Positions 19,112 to 28,713 of a stretch of DNA of 64,000 nt are shown here, piece after piece. The translations under genes and the position numbers were made by a program. This DNA comes from Rhodovulum sulfidophilum DSM 1374. GTDB lineage: Bacteria; Pseudomonadota; Alphaproteobacteria; Rhodobacterales; Rhodobacteraceae. The stretch's first letter is position 1; every line of letters starts with the position of its first letter. The stretch covers positions 682,001-746,000 of the forward strand of contig NZ_CP015418.1 in the NCBI RefSeq assembly GCF_001633165.1. The letters are read 5' to 3'. A model generated the notes under the pieces. That model had not been told where the DNA came from. It saw only the letters and a program-made list of their open reading frames with translations, and did not search any database.

Positions 19112-22047
19112 CCCACATCCTCCGGTTCCGGCGGATCGGTCTCGTCCCATTCGCCAAAGCGCGACAGCAGGTCGTAATCGGTGATGTCGCTGCGCTTCTG
19201 GATCCGGTTGCGGGCGGTATAGCCCTGTTCCGGCCGGGCATAACGGTCGATCAGGCGCCCGAGCTCGGCCCAGCTGCGCGCGACCAGATCGTCGTCAAGC
19301 CAGTTGGTCACGGTCTTCGGCGGCTGGCCGAGGCCGATATAGGTGACGTGATCGACGAGCGCGGCCGGGATCTCCTCGAAGCCGCCGCGTTCGGCGATGC
19401 AGGCCTCCAGCAGCAGCTGCTTGTCGAAAGCCTCCATCGCCTTCAGGCTGGGCGGCGTGCCGGTCTTGTAATCGTAGAGGATGAGGCGGCCATCGGGGCG
19501 GCGGTCGATCCGGTCGGCCTGCGCGGTGAGGGTGAAGCCGCTGTCCAGCCGCGCCGCGCCCGAGCGTTCGCGGGCGATGCAGGCGGCCTCGGCCTGACGC
19601 CGCGCCTCGTCGCGCAGAAAGCTCTCGGCCGCGCGCCCGAGCCGTGCCCGCCAAAGCGCGCGGGCTGCGGGCCAGGGCGCCTCGGTTGCCAGAACCTCGT
19701 CGGCGATGGTCATCAGATCGGCCTGGGCCCGGTCCGGATCGGGGTCGAGCGGCCGGCCCAGAAACCGCTCCATCACCTTGTGCAGGACCGTGCCCCGTAG
19801 CGGCGCATCGGCGCTGCGCACCAGCGGGTCGAGGCGCTTCAGCCGCAGGATATGGCGGGCATAGACGGCATAGGGATCGCGGATCAGCCGTTCGACCGCG
19901 GTCACGGACAGCCGCTCGGGGCGGCGGTCGAGCGGTGGCCGGGGCGAGGGGCGGCGCATGGCGGGCAACGGCGTCGCGGGCCGGTCGAGCGCCTGCGCAA
20001 TGTCGAGCCAGTTCCGGCCCCGCGCGCGCATTGCGGCCAGCGCTTCTGGGCCGCCATTGCCGCCCAGCCCGTCCATCAGGTTGGTCAGCCGGTTCAACCA
20101 GCGCGCGGGCACGGTCTGCGCCTCGGCCGTGCGGATCGCGCGCGAGATCACCACCTCGGGGGCGCAGACCGCCTGCTGAAAGTCATGCGCGGCCAGCCCG
20201 ATCTGACGCTCGGGCAGCAACAGGCCCGCCTCGGCCCGCATCTGCCGGTTCAGCCAGGGGTCGGGCGGCGGGGTCTCGGGCCAGGTGCCCTCGTTCAGCC
20301 CGCCGAGGATCACCAGATCGGCGCCCTGCACGCGGGCCTCGAGCGTGCCCCAGATCATCACCCCGGGATGCGGCTCGACCGCGCTGCGCACCGAGCCGTC
20401 GCGAAGCACAGAATCGAGCAGGGTCGAGAAATCGGCGGGGCTCATCTCGCCGCCCGCCTCGGCCTCGGCCTCGAGCAGGTCCAGCGCGGCCCGCGCCTGC
20501 AGGCCTGCCTCTTCCAGCCAGAGCGCGCCGCTGCCCTCGGTGTCCGGCCCGGCGGCGAGGATCTCGGCAAGCTGCCGGTGGCGCGCGACATGGGCCGAAA
20601 GCGGCTCTGTTCCGGCCCGATCTGTTCCGTCCAGCGCCTCGGCCAGCCAGGCGGCCCAGGCCTCGCGGCCATCTTCGTGGCCCTCGGCCCAGCGGGTCAG
20701 GGCCGGGCCGTCGGGAAAGGCGGGGCCGTTCCGGCGCAGATGCAGTTCAAGCTCGCGGGTCCAGCGCAGGTGATTGGCGCGCAGTCCCGGGCTCGAGGCG
20801 GTCAGCGGATGCTTGAGCAGCGAAAGCAGGGCCTCGACCGTCAGCGCCCGGCCGAACAGCGCCGCGACCTGACGCAGGAACCGGCCTGGCGGCGACAGCG
20901 GCAGCGGCGTGCCGGCGCTGTCATCGGGCCGGATGCCCCAGCGGTCGAGCGCGGCGGTGACCTGGCGGGTCAGGGTCCGGTCGGGGCTGACCAGCGCAGC
21001 ACTTTGCCCGTCCTCGGCGGCACGGCGCAGCCGCAGCGCGATGGCCAGCGCCTCGGCGCGCGGCGAGGGTGCCTCGATCAGCGTCAGCGCATCCGTCGCC
21101 CGGTCGAGCCCGGTCAGACGGGGGCCGTCCTCCATCCACTGATCGGTGACGGGGGCGGGCCGAAGCGCGAGCGAGACCAGCCGGGTGCGTTCGGGACAGG
21201 GCGGCGCGGCCTCGCGGCACCACGGCCGGACATCGCCGGGGCCCAGCCCCATGTCGTTGAGGATGTGGCGGAAACGGTATTGCGGATGGTCCTCGGCCGC
21301 CAGCGCGTCGTCGAGCCCGTCCCAGATCGCGGCGGGCATGTCGAAATCATATCCGGGCAGGATCGCGGCGCCCTGCGGCAGCCGGGCGGCCTCGCGCAGG
21401 AACAGCGCGGTTGCCCCGCGCGATCCGGTGGTGCCCGCGACGATCACCGGATGGCGGGGCGGATCGGCGCGCCAGCGCTCGGTCAGCCGCTCGACCGCGA
21501 GGCGTTGCCGGGCGCCGCTGCCGGGACGCCCCGAGAGATCGGGTCCGAGCCAGGTCTCGACCAGTGTCACGAATTGCCGTGCCCGGGCCCAATGCGCCGA
21601 GAGGTTTCCGACATCCAGATCATGCAGCGCCCGGGGCGGCACGCCCTCGGCCTGCATCTCGTCCATCAGGGCGGCGAGGCTGTCGGCCAGATCGAAGGCC
21701 GAGCTGCGCGCGGCCAGATCGGGAGAGCGGTCGAGCAGCGCCCGCACCAGTTGCCCCAGTTCCAGCCGCCGTCGAAGCGGCGAGACCGGTGCCGGAAGAT
21801 CCGCCAGGATCGGATGGCGCGCGAGATCGGTCACCAGCCGGATGCGGGGCAGAAGCCGCGGCGGCCCGGCCTGGAACAGATCGACGATCCGGCGTCGCAT
21901 CCGCTCGGTATTGACCCAGATCTCGACCTCGGCCCAGGCCTCGGGCGGGGCGCCGGACAGTCTCTGTTCCAGCCCGATCAGCAACTCGCGCGGAAAATCG
22001 GCGCCGGGCGGCAGGCCGAACAGGCGGGGGGCCGGGCCCTCAAACAT
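19108..22047 (-). CDS. addB: double-strand break repair protein AddB
   Basis: AddB is the second AddAB subunit, with an inactive helicase-like part and a C-terminal nuclease. From ATG 22047 the protein has 979 residues, starting MFEGPAPRLFGLPPGADFPR. The C-terminal region has the RecB-type nuclease motif LILYDYKTGTPPS and an upstream RDPYAVYARHIL segment. It overlaps murU by eight bases upstream and addA by four downstream. The operon order tsaE-amgK-murU-addB-addA is conserved in Rhodobacteraceae and relatives. Confidence 0.94.
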   Translation of the reverse strand: MFEGPAPRLFGLPPGADFPRELLIGLEQRLSGAPPEAWAEVEIWVNTERMRRRIVDLFQAGPPRLLPRIRLVTDLARHPILADLPAPVSPLRRRLELGQLVRALLDRSPDLAARSSAFDLADSLAALMDEMQAEGVPPRALHDLDVGNLSAHWARARQFVTLVETWLGPDLSGRPGSGARQRLAVERLTERWRADPPRHPVIVAGTTGSRGATALFLREAARLPQGAAILPGYDFDMPAAIWDGLDDALAAEDHPQYRFRHILNDMGLGPGDVRPWCREAAPPCPERTRLVSLALRPAPVTDQWMEDGPRLTGLDRATDALTLIEAPSPRAEALAIALRLRRAAEDGQSAALVSPDRTLTRQVTAALDRWGIRPDDSAGTPLPLSPPGRFLRQVAALFGRALTVEALLSLLKHPLTASSPGLRANHLRWTRELELHLRRNGPAFPDGPALTRWAEGHEDGREAWAAWLAEALDGTDRAGTEPLSAHVARHRQLAEILAAGPDTEGSGALWLEEAGLQARAALDLLEAEAEAGGEMSPADFSTLLDSVLRDGSVRSAVEPHPGVMIWGTLEARVQGADLVILGGLNEGTWPETPPPDPWLNRQMRAEAGLLLPERQIGLAAHDFQQAVCAPEVVISRAIRTAEAQTVPARWLNRLTNLMDGLGGNGGPEALAAMRARGRNWLDIAQALDRPATPLPAMRRPSPRPPLDRRPERLSVTAVERLIRDPYAVYARHILRLKRLDPLVRSADAPLRGTVLHKVMERFLGRPLDPDPDRAQADLMTIADEVLATEAPWPAARALWRARLGRAAESFLRDEARRQAEAACIARERSGAARLDSGFTLTAQADRIDRRPDGRLILYDYKTGTPPSLKAMEAFDKQLLLEACIAERGGFEEIPAALVDHVTYIGLGQPPKTVTNWLDDDLVARSWAELGRLIDRYARPEQGYTARNRIQKRSDITDYDLLSRFGEWDETDPPEPEDVG

Positions 22048-22732
22048 CGCCCTGCCCCGCCAGCAGCGCCTCGGCCTCGGCAATGCCGCCCGGATGGCCG
22101 ACATCGCACCAGCCGCCGGCATGCAGGATGCCGTAAAGCCGCCCCTCTGCCAGCATCCCGTCCCAGAGCCGGTTCAGCGAAAAGATCCGTTCGGGGATTT
22201 CGGCAAGCCCGTCGGTCTTGAGGATGCCGGCGCCCGAATAGATGGCTCCGGGGCCGCGCCTCAGGCGGCCGTACGGGCCGATGAGGAAATCGCCCTTGCC
22301 CGAATGATCCGTCGCGTGCCCGGGCGGGATCAGAAGCAACAGGCCGTCCATCTGCGCGGGGTCCCAGACCCCGGCCAGGGTGCAAAGCGGGTTCGGTCCG
22401 GTCCAGACCGCATCGCTGTTCAGCGTGAAGACCGGCCCCTCGCCCAGCACCGGCAGCGCATTGCGAAGCCCGCCGCCGGTATCGAGGAGGGCGTCGGTCT
22501 CCCGCAGGACCGTCAGGCCGGACCTGCCTGCAAGATGCGCGGCCAGCTGGTCGGCGCGGTAATGGGCATTGACCGCGATCCGGCGGATGCCGGCATCGGG
22601 GGTGAGTGCCAGCGCATGGTCGATCAGCGGCCTGCCCGCGACCTCGATCAGCGGTTTCGGGCGGTCGTCGGTCAGCGGCCGCATCCGGGTGCCGAAGCCG
22701 GCTCCGAAGATCATCAGCGACGCGGGGCGCAT
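22040..22732 (-). CDS. murU: N-acetylmuramate alpha-1-phosphate uridylyltransferase MurU-like
   Basis: This is a 230-residue nucleotidyltransferase of the sugar-phosphate type. The N-terminal MIFGAGFGTRMRPLTDDRPK is the nucleotide-binding signature; LNSDAVWTG carries the metal aspartate. In Pseudomonas and Caulobacter, MurU turns MurNAc-1-phosphate into UDP-MurNAc after the kinase AmgK, so recycled cell-wall sugar bypasses MurA. amgK lies immediately upstream and overlaps by 19 bases, which supports this substrate. From sequence alone a generic sugar nucleotidyltransferase is the alternative. Confidence 0.85.
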   Translation of the reverse strand: MRPASLMIFGAGFGTRMRPLTDDRPKPLIEVAGRPLIDHALALTPDAGIRRIAVNAHYRADQLAAHLAGRSGLTVLRETDALLDTGGGLRNALPVLGEGPVFTLNSDAVWTGPNPLCTLAGVWDPAQMDGLLLLIPPGHATDHSGKGDFLIGPYGRLRRGPGAIYSGAGILKTDGLAEIPERIFSLNRLWDGMLAEGRLYGILHAGGWCDVGHPGGIAEAEALLAGQGDV

Positions 22733-23724
22733 CGGCTTGCGATCCGGTCGAGACGGTCGGGCTCGGGCGGGGGCAGAAGGCGCAGCAGCGTCTCGCGCAG
22801 TCCGGCCAGTGCGGGATGGTCGAGATCCCTCATCAGATGACCCCAGACGCGGGGCAGCATCGACAGATAGCCGGGCTTGCCGTCGCGGAGGCACAGCCGG
22901 GCGAAGACGCCGATGATGCGCAGGTTGCGCTGCGCCCCGGCCACGGCACAGGCGCGGTCGAAAGCCTCCTCATCGGTGCCGGTCGCGGCGACATAGCGCG
23001 CGCGCATCCGGGCCCCGACTTCGGGTGACACGTCGCGGCGCGCATCCTGCAGAAGCGAGACGAGATCATAGGCCGGATGGCCGATCCGGGCATCCTGGAA
23101 ATCGAGCAGCCCGACCCGCGCGACCCCGTCCCGTTCGGGCAGCCAGAGCAGGTTCTCGGCGTGATAGTCGCGCAGGATCAGGACCGAGGGCGAGGCGGCC
23201 TCGGCCAGAAGCGTCTCTAACCCGGCCCGAACCGCCGCGATTTCGTCTTCGGGGGCGGCGAGGCCCTGACCCGGCAGATACCAGCGGAACGGCAGGCAGC
23301 CCAGCTCGGCCATCTCGGCGGGGTCGTAGGGCGCGAGGCCGTCGGGCAGCGGTGCCCGGTGCAGCCGGGCCAGAAGGTCGGTCGCGGCGGCGTAAAGCGG
23401 CTCTTCGAGCTGGGGCGCGCGGGCGGCGAGGCGGGCGAAAAGATCGTCGCCCAGATCCTCTAGCAGAAGCAGGCCCCGGGCGCTGTCCTCGGCGAGGATC
23501 GCGGGCGCCGAGAACCCGAGCGATGAGAGATGGCGGGCAATGGCAAGGAAAGGACGGACATCCTCGCCTGTCGCCGGGTCGGCATCCATCAGCACGGCGG
23601 TCTCGCCATTGTCCCGCGCGAGCCGGTCGTAGCGGCGGTTCGAGGCATCGCCCGCAAGCGACATGCGGCGGGCCTCGGCCCAGCCGGCGCGGGCGAGGAA
23701 ATCGGCGATGGCGGCGTCACGCAT
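22714..23724 (-). CDS. amgK: anomeric MurNAc/GlcNAc kinase AmgK-like
   Basis: This is a 336-residue aminoglycoside-phosphotransferase-fold kinase. RRYDRLAR provides the N-lobe, LILRDYHAENLLW the catalytic loop (D, H and N), and VGLLDFQDARIGHPAYDLVSL the metal-binding DFQDA motif. AmgK phosphorylates MurNAc and GlcNAc at C1 during peptidoglycan recycling. Context is strong, with murU directly downstream and tsaE overlapping upstream by eight bases. Despite the fold name it is not an antibiotic-resistance gene. Confidence 0.87.
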   Translation of the reverse strand: MRDAAIADFLARAGWAEARRMSLAGDASNRRYDRLARDNGETAVLMDADPATGEDVRPFLAIARHLSSLGFSAPAILAEDSARGLLLLEDLGDDLFARLAARAPQLEEPLYAAATDLLARLHRAPLPDGLAPYDPAEMAELGCLPFRWYLPGQGLAAPEDEIAAVRAGLETLLAEAASPSVLILRDYHAENLLWLPERDGVARVGLLDFQDARIGHPAYDLVSLLQDARRDVSPEVGARMRARYVAATGTDEEAFDRACAVAGAQRNLRIIGVFARLCLRDGKPGYLSMLPRVWGHLMRDLDHPALAGLRETLLRLLPPPEPDRLDRIASRCAPRR

Positions 23725-24232
23725 CAGGGGCGGTTCCGGTCTGGATTTCGGTCAGGATCGGGGACAGGCGCCCGGTCCAGTCGGCGCGGTCCGAAACGAA
23801 GCTGGCATGGCGCAGGGTCTCGGCCTCGCCCGGCGCAAGGGTCAGGCGCAGCGCGCCCGCAGGCGCCAGATCGCCCAGCCGGTCGGGCCATTCGATCAGG
23901 CAAATCGCGGTCTCGAAGGCCTCGTCGAGGCCCAGCTCCATCACCTCCTGCGGATGGCCGAGGCGGTAGAGATCGGCATGCCAGATCTCCAGCGGCCCGG
24001 CCTCGTAGGTCTGGACCAGGGTGAAGGTCGGCGAGGGCACATCTTCGGGGTCGCGCCCGGCCCTTGCCTGTGCCGCCTGGATCAACGCCCGGGCGAAGGC
24101 GGTCTTGCCCGCCCCGATCGGACCGTCGAGCAGCAGCGTGTCGCCGGCGCCCAGACGGGCTGCGAGCCGTTCGGCGAGGGCTCGGGTCTGGGCCTCGGAG
24201 GCCAGCGCGAGGGAGAGGCGGGTGCCGGACAT
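23717..24232 (-). CDS. tsaE: tRNA threonylcarbamoyladenosine synthesis ATPase TsaE
   Basis: TsaE is the P-loop ATPase that works with TsaB and TsaD to make t6A37 on ANN-decoding tRNAs. From ATG 24232 there are 171 residues. Walker A is LLLDGPIGAGKTAFARALIQ near residue 40, and the family motifs SPTFTLVQTYEAG and HADLYRLGHPQEVMELGLDE follow. It heads the amgK-murU-addB-addA run. tsaD is also in this window (36603-37688). Confidence 0.95.
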   Translation of the reverse strand: MSGTRLSLALASEAQTRALAERLAARLGAGDTLLLDGPIGAGKTAFARALIQAAQARAGRDPEDVPSPTFTLVQTYEAGPLEIWHADLYRLGHPQEVMELGLDEAFETAICLIEWPDRLGDLAPAGALRLTLAPGEAETLRHASFVSDRADWTGRLSPILTEIQTGTAPDA

Positions 24233-24273
24233 GGGGCCCGTTGTAACGCCTGCCCCGGTTCCCGCAAGTCGGA

Positions 24274-25821
24274 TCAGCCGGAGGAGGCGCGCGAGACGGC
24301 AGGCGTGTCGGAGGCTTTGGTCCGGGCGCTCGGGCGGAATTCGACCAGCATGCAGCCACCCGCGATGGGTTTGAGATGACAGTCGAGCCTCTGGCCGTCG
24401 CGGCGGACCAATTCGCAGCTCCAGGCCTCGCGCTGGCGGATGCGGCGCGGCAGCTCGGCGCCGGCCTCGGACGGGCTCGGCAGGCATTGCGCCCGCCATT
24501 GCGCGGTGGCGTCGGCGATGTCGGTGGTGCCCATCACCAGCCGCGGGTCCTCGCCCCAAAGCTCGGCATAGGCGCTGTTCGAGAGCGTCAGAATGCCGGC
24601 GCTGGAGAACACGACCATGGCCTCGGGCAGCGAGTCGATCACGGCCTGGCCGGTTTCGATCTCGCTGCGGAAGCGCCGGGTCATCGACATTTCGGTGCTG
24701 ATATCCTCGAACAGGAAGGCCACCGCGCCATCGGGATGCGGCCGCCCGGTCACCCGGTAGACCTGCCCGCCGGGCAGCGTCCAGGTGTCGGAATAGACGC
24801 CGTCGCAGGCATCGCGTTCCAGCCGCAGGATCTGCTCGCGCCAGGACCGGAAGTTCTTGGGCTCGGGCATCATCCGGGTTTCGCGCAGCCGGTCGAGCAG
24901 GTTCAGAAGCGTGGGGCGGCCGGTCAGGAATTCGGGCTCGAGGTTGAACAGATCCGACATGGCCGGGTTGAACAGAACCAGTTCGCGCGTGCGGTTGAAG
25001 ACGGCAAGCCCGATGGGCAGCTCGGCGAAGGTCTTGGTCAGGGTCTGGACGAAGTTGCGCAGCGCCGTCTCGGCCCGGACCGTGGCATCGGCCGGAAGCG
25101 CGAAATGCAGCGAGGCGCCATGGGTCTCGACCGAAACGCAGTCGAACCAGCGGTCGCGCTCGGCCCCGATATCGATGGCCTGGCGCCGCGGCGAGCCGGT
25201 TTCGCCGTGATCCTGCGAGAACAGCACCGGCAGCGGCCAGACGATCTGGCCTTCGTCATGGCGGCCGCGCACGATGTCGAGATAGGCGCTGTTGGCCCAG
25301 GCCACGCCTCCCTTCTCGTCGCGCTGCCAGGCCGGGGTGGGCATCGCCTCGACAACGTCGCGCAGGGTCTCCAGCTCGGCGGTCAGGGCGGCCAGGCTTT
25401 GGGCATCGGTCAGCCCTCCGGCCGGGTCGCTGAAACGCGGCATCTGCAGCGTCAGCCGGATCACACCGTCAAGCCAGACGGCGGTCAGCTGGGCCTCGCC
25501 CCCGGCCTCTGCAAGCAGCGCCGAGCCGTCCTTGGGCAGCCGTTCCATCCGTTCGGGAAAGCCGGGAAAGCGCGGCACGATCAGCGCGCAGAAGCGTTGC
25601 CAGTCGGTCAGCCCCTTCGGGCCGCCGGCCAGAAAGCGACGGCCGTCCGGGGTGGCATCGACGAGATGTTCGCCATCGAAGAGAAACACCATGTCGCCTT
25701 GGGTCTCGGCCGCGGCGTTGCGCGTTCGCCTGGGCAGGAAAGGCAGAATGAAAACTGCCGCCACTGCGCTTGTCAGCGAGATACCTGACAGTACCAGCGC
25801 AAATCCCCAGTCGATGTCCAT
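24274..25821 (-). CDS. PAS-domain membrane protein without a kinase domain
   Basis: The 515-residue protein has an N-terminal membrane helix (ALVLSGISLTSAVAAVFILPFLP). At least two PAS-like segments follow, around 155-200 (MPTPAWQRDEKGGVAWANSA) and 285-380 (LPIGLAVFNRTRELVLFNPA), with a third near 395-480 (DSLPEAMVVFSSAGILTLSN). No histidine-kinase H-box or ATPase motif follows. It may be a sensory relative of hybrid or DivL-type kinases, but I cannot assign a signal. A CtrA-type box lies about 50 bases upstream. It ends 41 bases before tsaE begins and may be co-transcribed with that operon. Confidence 0.8.
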   Translation of the reverse strand: MDIDWGFALVLSGISLTSAVAAVFILPFLPRRTRNAAAETQGDMVFLFDGEHLVDATPDGRRFLAGGPKGLTDWQRFCALIVPRFPGFPERMERLPKDGSALLAEAGGEAQLTAVWLDGVIRLTLQMPRFSDPAGGLTDAQSLAALTAELETLRDVVEAMPTPAWQRDEKGGVAWANSAYLDIVRGRHDEGQIVWPLPVLFSQDHGETGSPRRQAIDIGAERDRWFDCVSVETHGASLHFALPADATVRAETALRNFVQTLTKTFAELPIGLAVFNRTRELVLFNPAMSDLFNLEPEFLTGRPTLLNLLDRLRETRMMPEPKNFRSWREQILRLERDACDGVYSDTWTLPGGQVYRVTGRPHPDGAVAFLFEDISTEMSMTRRFRSEIETGQAVIDSLPEAMVVFSSAGILTLSNSAYAELWGEDPRLVMGTTDIADATAQWRAQCLPSPSEAGAELPRRIRQREAWSCELVRRDGQRLDCHLKPIAGGCMLVEFRPSARTKASDTPAVSRASSG

Positions 25822-25871
25822 GATGAGGTGAAAACCCTTTTTTGACCTCGTTCAGGAATCCGTCACCTTGG

Positions 25872-25887
25872 TTAATTTCTAGTTAAC
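25872..25887 (-). promoter_or_regulatory. CtrA-type binding site
   Basis: TTAATTTCTAGTTAAC fits the full-length CtrA consensus TTAA-N7-TTAAC exactly. It lies about 50 bases upstream of the PAS protein start, in the intergenic region after regB, inside GC-rich DNA where such a match is unlikely by chance. CtrA control of the PAS gene is inferred. Confidence 0.55.
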
Positions 25888-25922
25888 TCAACTTATGCGA
25901 GTATAAATGAATGAGTATCGCC

Positions 25923-27317
25923 TCAAGCTTCGATCAGGGTGTTTTCGCCGAGCGCGGCGAGCTGTGCCTCGGCGCTGACGCCGATCTTGGAGGCGGGCCA
26001 TTCGACCTCGACGACGGCGCCGCGCTGATCCGAGCGCTCGGAGGTCAGCATCGGGTCGCGCCCATTGGCGAAGCTCAGGGTCGCGCCCGAACGTTCGAGC
26101 ATGGTCTTGGCGATGAAGAGCCCAAGCCCCATGCCCTCGTATTCGGGACGCTTCTTCTGCTGCTCGGGGCTCTTGCGCAGACGGACGAAGGGATCGCCGA
26201 TGCGGCCCAGCAGATGCGGCGGATAGCCCGGCCCGTCATCCATGATCCGCACGCTGATCTCGCCCTGGGTCCATTGCCCCATGACCCAGACCCGGCTTTC
26301 GGCGAAGTCCACGGCATTCTGGATCAGGTTCCTGAGCCCGTGGATCACCTCGGGGCGGCGGTAGATCACCGGCATCCGCGGACTGCCGCCATGGATCGGC
26401 TCGAAGCTGAAGATGATCTCCTTGCCGCGGTCCAGATGCGGCTCGGCCGCCTCGTCGATCACCGCCTTCAGCGGCGCGGTATGCATGTGCAGGTCGTCCT
26501 TGCCCGCCCGCCCCATCGACTGCAGGATGTCGCGGCAGCGATCGGCCTGCTCGCGCAGCGTCTCGATATCCTCGCGCAGGCCGGGCTTGTCATCGACCTC
26601 GTCCATGAGCTCCGAGCTGATCAGCTTGATCGTGGCCAGCGGCGTGCCGAGTTCATGCGCGGCGGCGGCGACGACGCCGCCCAGATCGGTCAGCTTCTGT
26701 TCGCGGGCCAGCGCCATCTGCGTCGCCAGCAGCGCGTCGGACATCTTGTTCATCTCCGAGGTGATGCGGTCGGCATAAAGCCCGAGGAACGAGATCCCGA
26801 TCACCAGCGCCGCCCAGAAGCCGAACAGGAACAGATGCGGCAGCTGCTGGATCTCTCCCGAGGCATCGACGAGCGGCACGTAGTAGAAGGTCATCATCGT
26901 GATCAGCGCGAAAGCGGTATGGGCGATGAACAGCGTCGACATCCGCCCCAGCGCCGTCGCCGAGATGGTGACCGGCGTCAGCAGCATCAGCGCGAAGGGG
27001 TTGTTGAGCCCGCCGGTCAGGAACAGAAGCGCCGAAAGCTGCACCACATCGAACAGCAGCGTCAGCATCGCCTCTTTTTCCGACAGGCGCCGGTTCTCGG
27101 GATGGATCGCGACCGCGATCACATTGGCCAGCACGCTGGCGCCGATCACCAGCAGGCAGAGCCCCAGATCGAGCTGGATGTGGAAATAGAGATTGGCCAC
27201 CGCGATGGCGACAACCTGACCGGCGATTGCGGTCCATCGCAGCAGGATCAGGGTCCGCAGGCGGATCCAGTTGCTGCGCTCGGTCGGCGGCAGCAGGCCG
27301 GTTGCGATATCGGACAT
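25923..27317 (-). CDS. regB: redox-responsive sensor histidine kinase RegB/PrrB
   Basis: RegB is the membrane kinase that senses respiratory and ubiquinone redox state and phosphorylates RegA, controlling photosynthesis, respiration, CO2 and N2 fixation genes. From ATG 27317 it has 464 residues. Six membrane helices include the ubiquinone-site motif GGLNNPF at 102-108. The H-box has H221 (AAAHELGTPLATIKL), the redox-active cysteine is C261 (ADRCRDIL), and the ATPase domain carries DDGPGYPPH and GMGLGLFIAKTML. It diverges from senC-regA, the classical arrangement. Confidence 0.97.
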   Translation of the reverse strand: MSDIATGLLPPTERSNWIRLRTLILLRWTAIAGQVVAIAVANLYFHIQLDLGLCLLVIGASVLANVIAVAIHPENRRLSEKEAMLTLLFDVVQLSALLFLTGGLNNPFALMLLTPVTISATALGRMSTLFIAHTAFALITMMTFYYVPLVDASGEIQQLPHLFLFGFWAALVIGISFLGLYADRITSEMNKMSDALLATQMALAREQKLTDLGGVVAAAAHELGTPLATIKLISSELMDEVDDKPGLREDIETLREQADRCRDILQSMGRAGKDDLHMHTAPLKAVIDEAAEPHLDRGKEIIFSFEPIHGGSPRMPVIYRRPEVIHGLRNLIQNAVDFAESRVWVMGQWTQGEISVRIMDDGPGYPPHLLGRIGDPFVRLRKSPEQQKKRPEYEGMGLGLFIAKTMLERSGATLSFANGRDPMLTSERSDQRGAVVEVEWPASKIGVSAEAQLAALGENTLIEA

Positions 27318-27413
27318 CGGACCCCCAGGTTCAGGCTTGCCCCTTGTTAATCGGGGCGGCACGGTCGATCAATGAGACATGTACCGCGAGGACGGCAAGC
27401 GAAGGAGACGCGG

Positions 27414-28049
27414 ATGAAACGGATCGTTCTGGCGGTTGCGGCCGCCGTGGCGCTGGTCGCGGTCGCGGGTCCCGCGCTGTTCATATGGGGTCCCTGGGCG
27501 CCCGAGGACCGCTTTGCCGACTGTCGCAGCGGGGGCCCGCGCCCGGGGCTTTCCGAACTCGGCGGCCCCTTCACCCTGACCGACCAGACCGGAACCACCA
27601 TGACCGAGGCCGACGTGATCGCCGGGCCGACGCTGATCTATTTCGGCTATACCTTCTGTCCCGATGTCTGCCCGTTCGACAATGCCCGCAACGCCGATGC
27701 GGTCGATCTGCTGGAAGGCCGGGGCTACGAGGTGCGCCCGGTCTTCATCTCGGTCGATCCGGCCCGCGACACGCCCGAGGCGCTGGCGGCCTTCGCCTCG
27801 ATGATGCATCCGCGGATGCTGGCCCTGACCGGCACGCCCGAGCAGGTGCAGGCCGCAAGTCGGGCCTATCGCACCTTCTACCGCATCCGCGACCCGGACG
27901 ATGACTATTACCTGATCGACCACTCGACCTTCACCTATCTCGCCTTCCCCGGCGCGGGTGTGGTCGAGGCCTTCGAGCGGGACACCACGCCCGAGGACAT
28001 GGCCGCGCGGGTGGCCTGCTTTGTCGATCACGCCCGGACCCGGCCCTGA
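27414..28049 (+). CDS. senC: SCO1/SenC copper protein (PrrC)
   Basis: SenC/PrrC is a membrane-anchored copper chaperone for cytochrome c oxidase that also affects the RegBA signal. From ATG 27414 it has 211 residues: an N-terminal membrane anchor (IVLAVAAAVALVAVAGPALF) and a periplasmic thioredoxin fold. The copper ligands are C82 and C86 (CPDVC) and H170 (YYLIDHSTFTYL). It lies between divergent regB and regA, as in Rhodobacter. Confidence 0.96.
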   Translation: MKRIVLAVAAAVALVAVAGPALFIWGPWAPEDRFADCRSGGPRPGLSELGGPFTLTDQTGTTMTEADVIAGPTLIYFGYTFCPDVCPFDNARNADAVDLLEGRGYEVRPVFISVDPARDTPEALAAFASMMHPRMLALTGTPEQVQAASRAYRTFYRIRDPDDDYYLIDHSTFTYLAFPGAGVVEAFERDTTPEDMAARVACFVDHARTRP

Positions 28050-28128
28050 GGCGAAACGAGTTAAATTGACCCTGCCGCGTTAACATTCTAGAACAACCGG
28101 AATATTACGCTCACCAGGAGGGTGTCGC

Positions 28129-28680
28129 ATGGCTGAGCAGGAGTATGAAATCGGGGAAGACCCGTCGCTATTGATTGTCGACGACGACGAGCCGTTTCTC
28201 CGGCGTCTGGCGCGGGCAATGGAAAAACGCGGGTTCCAGCCGGAAATGGCCGAAACGGTCGCAGCGGGAAAGGCCATCGCCTCGGCGCGGCCGCCGGCTT
28301 ATGCGGTCGTCGATCTCAGGCTTGAGGATGGGACCGGTCTCGACGTGGTCGAGACATTGCGCGAAAAGCGTCCCGATGCAAAGATCGTGGTGCTGACCGG
28401 TTATGGCGCCATCGCCACCGCCGTGGCGGCCGTCAAGGTCGGTGCGACCGACTATCTGTCGAAGCCCGCCGACGCCAATGACGTCACCGCGGCGCTTCTG
28501 TCGAATGGCGAGGCGCTGCCGCCGCCGCCCGAAAACCCGATGTCTGCCGACCGCGTGCGCTGGGAGCATATCCAGCGGGTCTACGAGCAATGCGACCGCA
28601 ATGTCTCGGAAACCGCGCGCCGTCTGAACATGCACCGGCGGACGCTGCAGCGGATCCTGGCCAAGCGCAGCCCGCGCTGA
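28129..28680 (+). CDS. regA: redox response regulator RegA/PrrA
   Basis: RegA is the DNA-binding response regulator phosphorylated by RegB. The 183-residue product has a receiver domain (VDDDEPFLRRL), phosphoacceptor D62 (VVDLRLEDGTG) and T/K conserved sites (VLTGYGA, LSKPAD). A proline linker (LPPPPENP) is followed by a C-terminal Fis-like helix-turn-helix (NVSETARRLNMHRRTLQRIL). An AGGAGGGTG ribosome site precedes the ATG. It is 79 bases after senC. Confidence 0.98.
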   Translation: MAEQEYEIGEDPSLLIVDDDEPFLRRLARAMEKRGFQPEMAETVAAGKAIASARPPAYAVVDLRLEDGTGLDVVETLREKRPDAKIVVLTGYGAIATAVAAVKVGATDYLSKPADANDVTAALLSNGEALPPPPENPMSADRVRWEHIQRVYEQCDRNVSETARRLNMHRRTLQRILAKRSPR

Positions 28681-28713
28681 AGCCAAGACCGGGGCTCCTC
28701 GGGTCGGGGGCCG

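Noticed and set aside
22714..23724. An aminoglycoside-resistance phosphotransferase.
   Set aside because: The overlapping murU and tsaE genes point to the sugar kinase AmgK.
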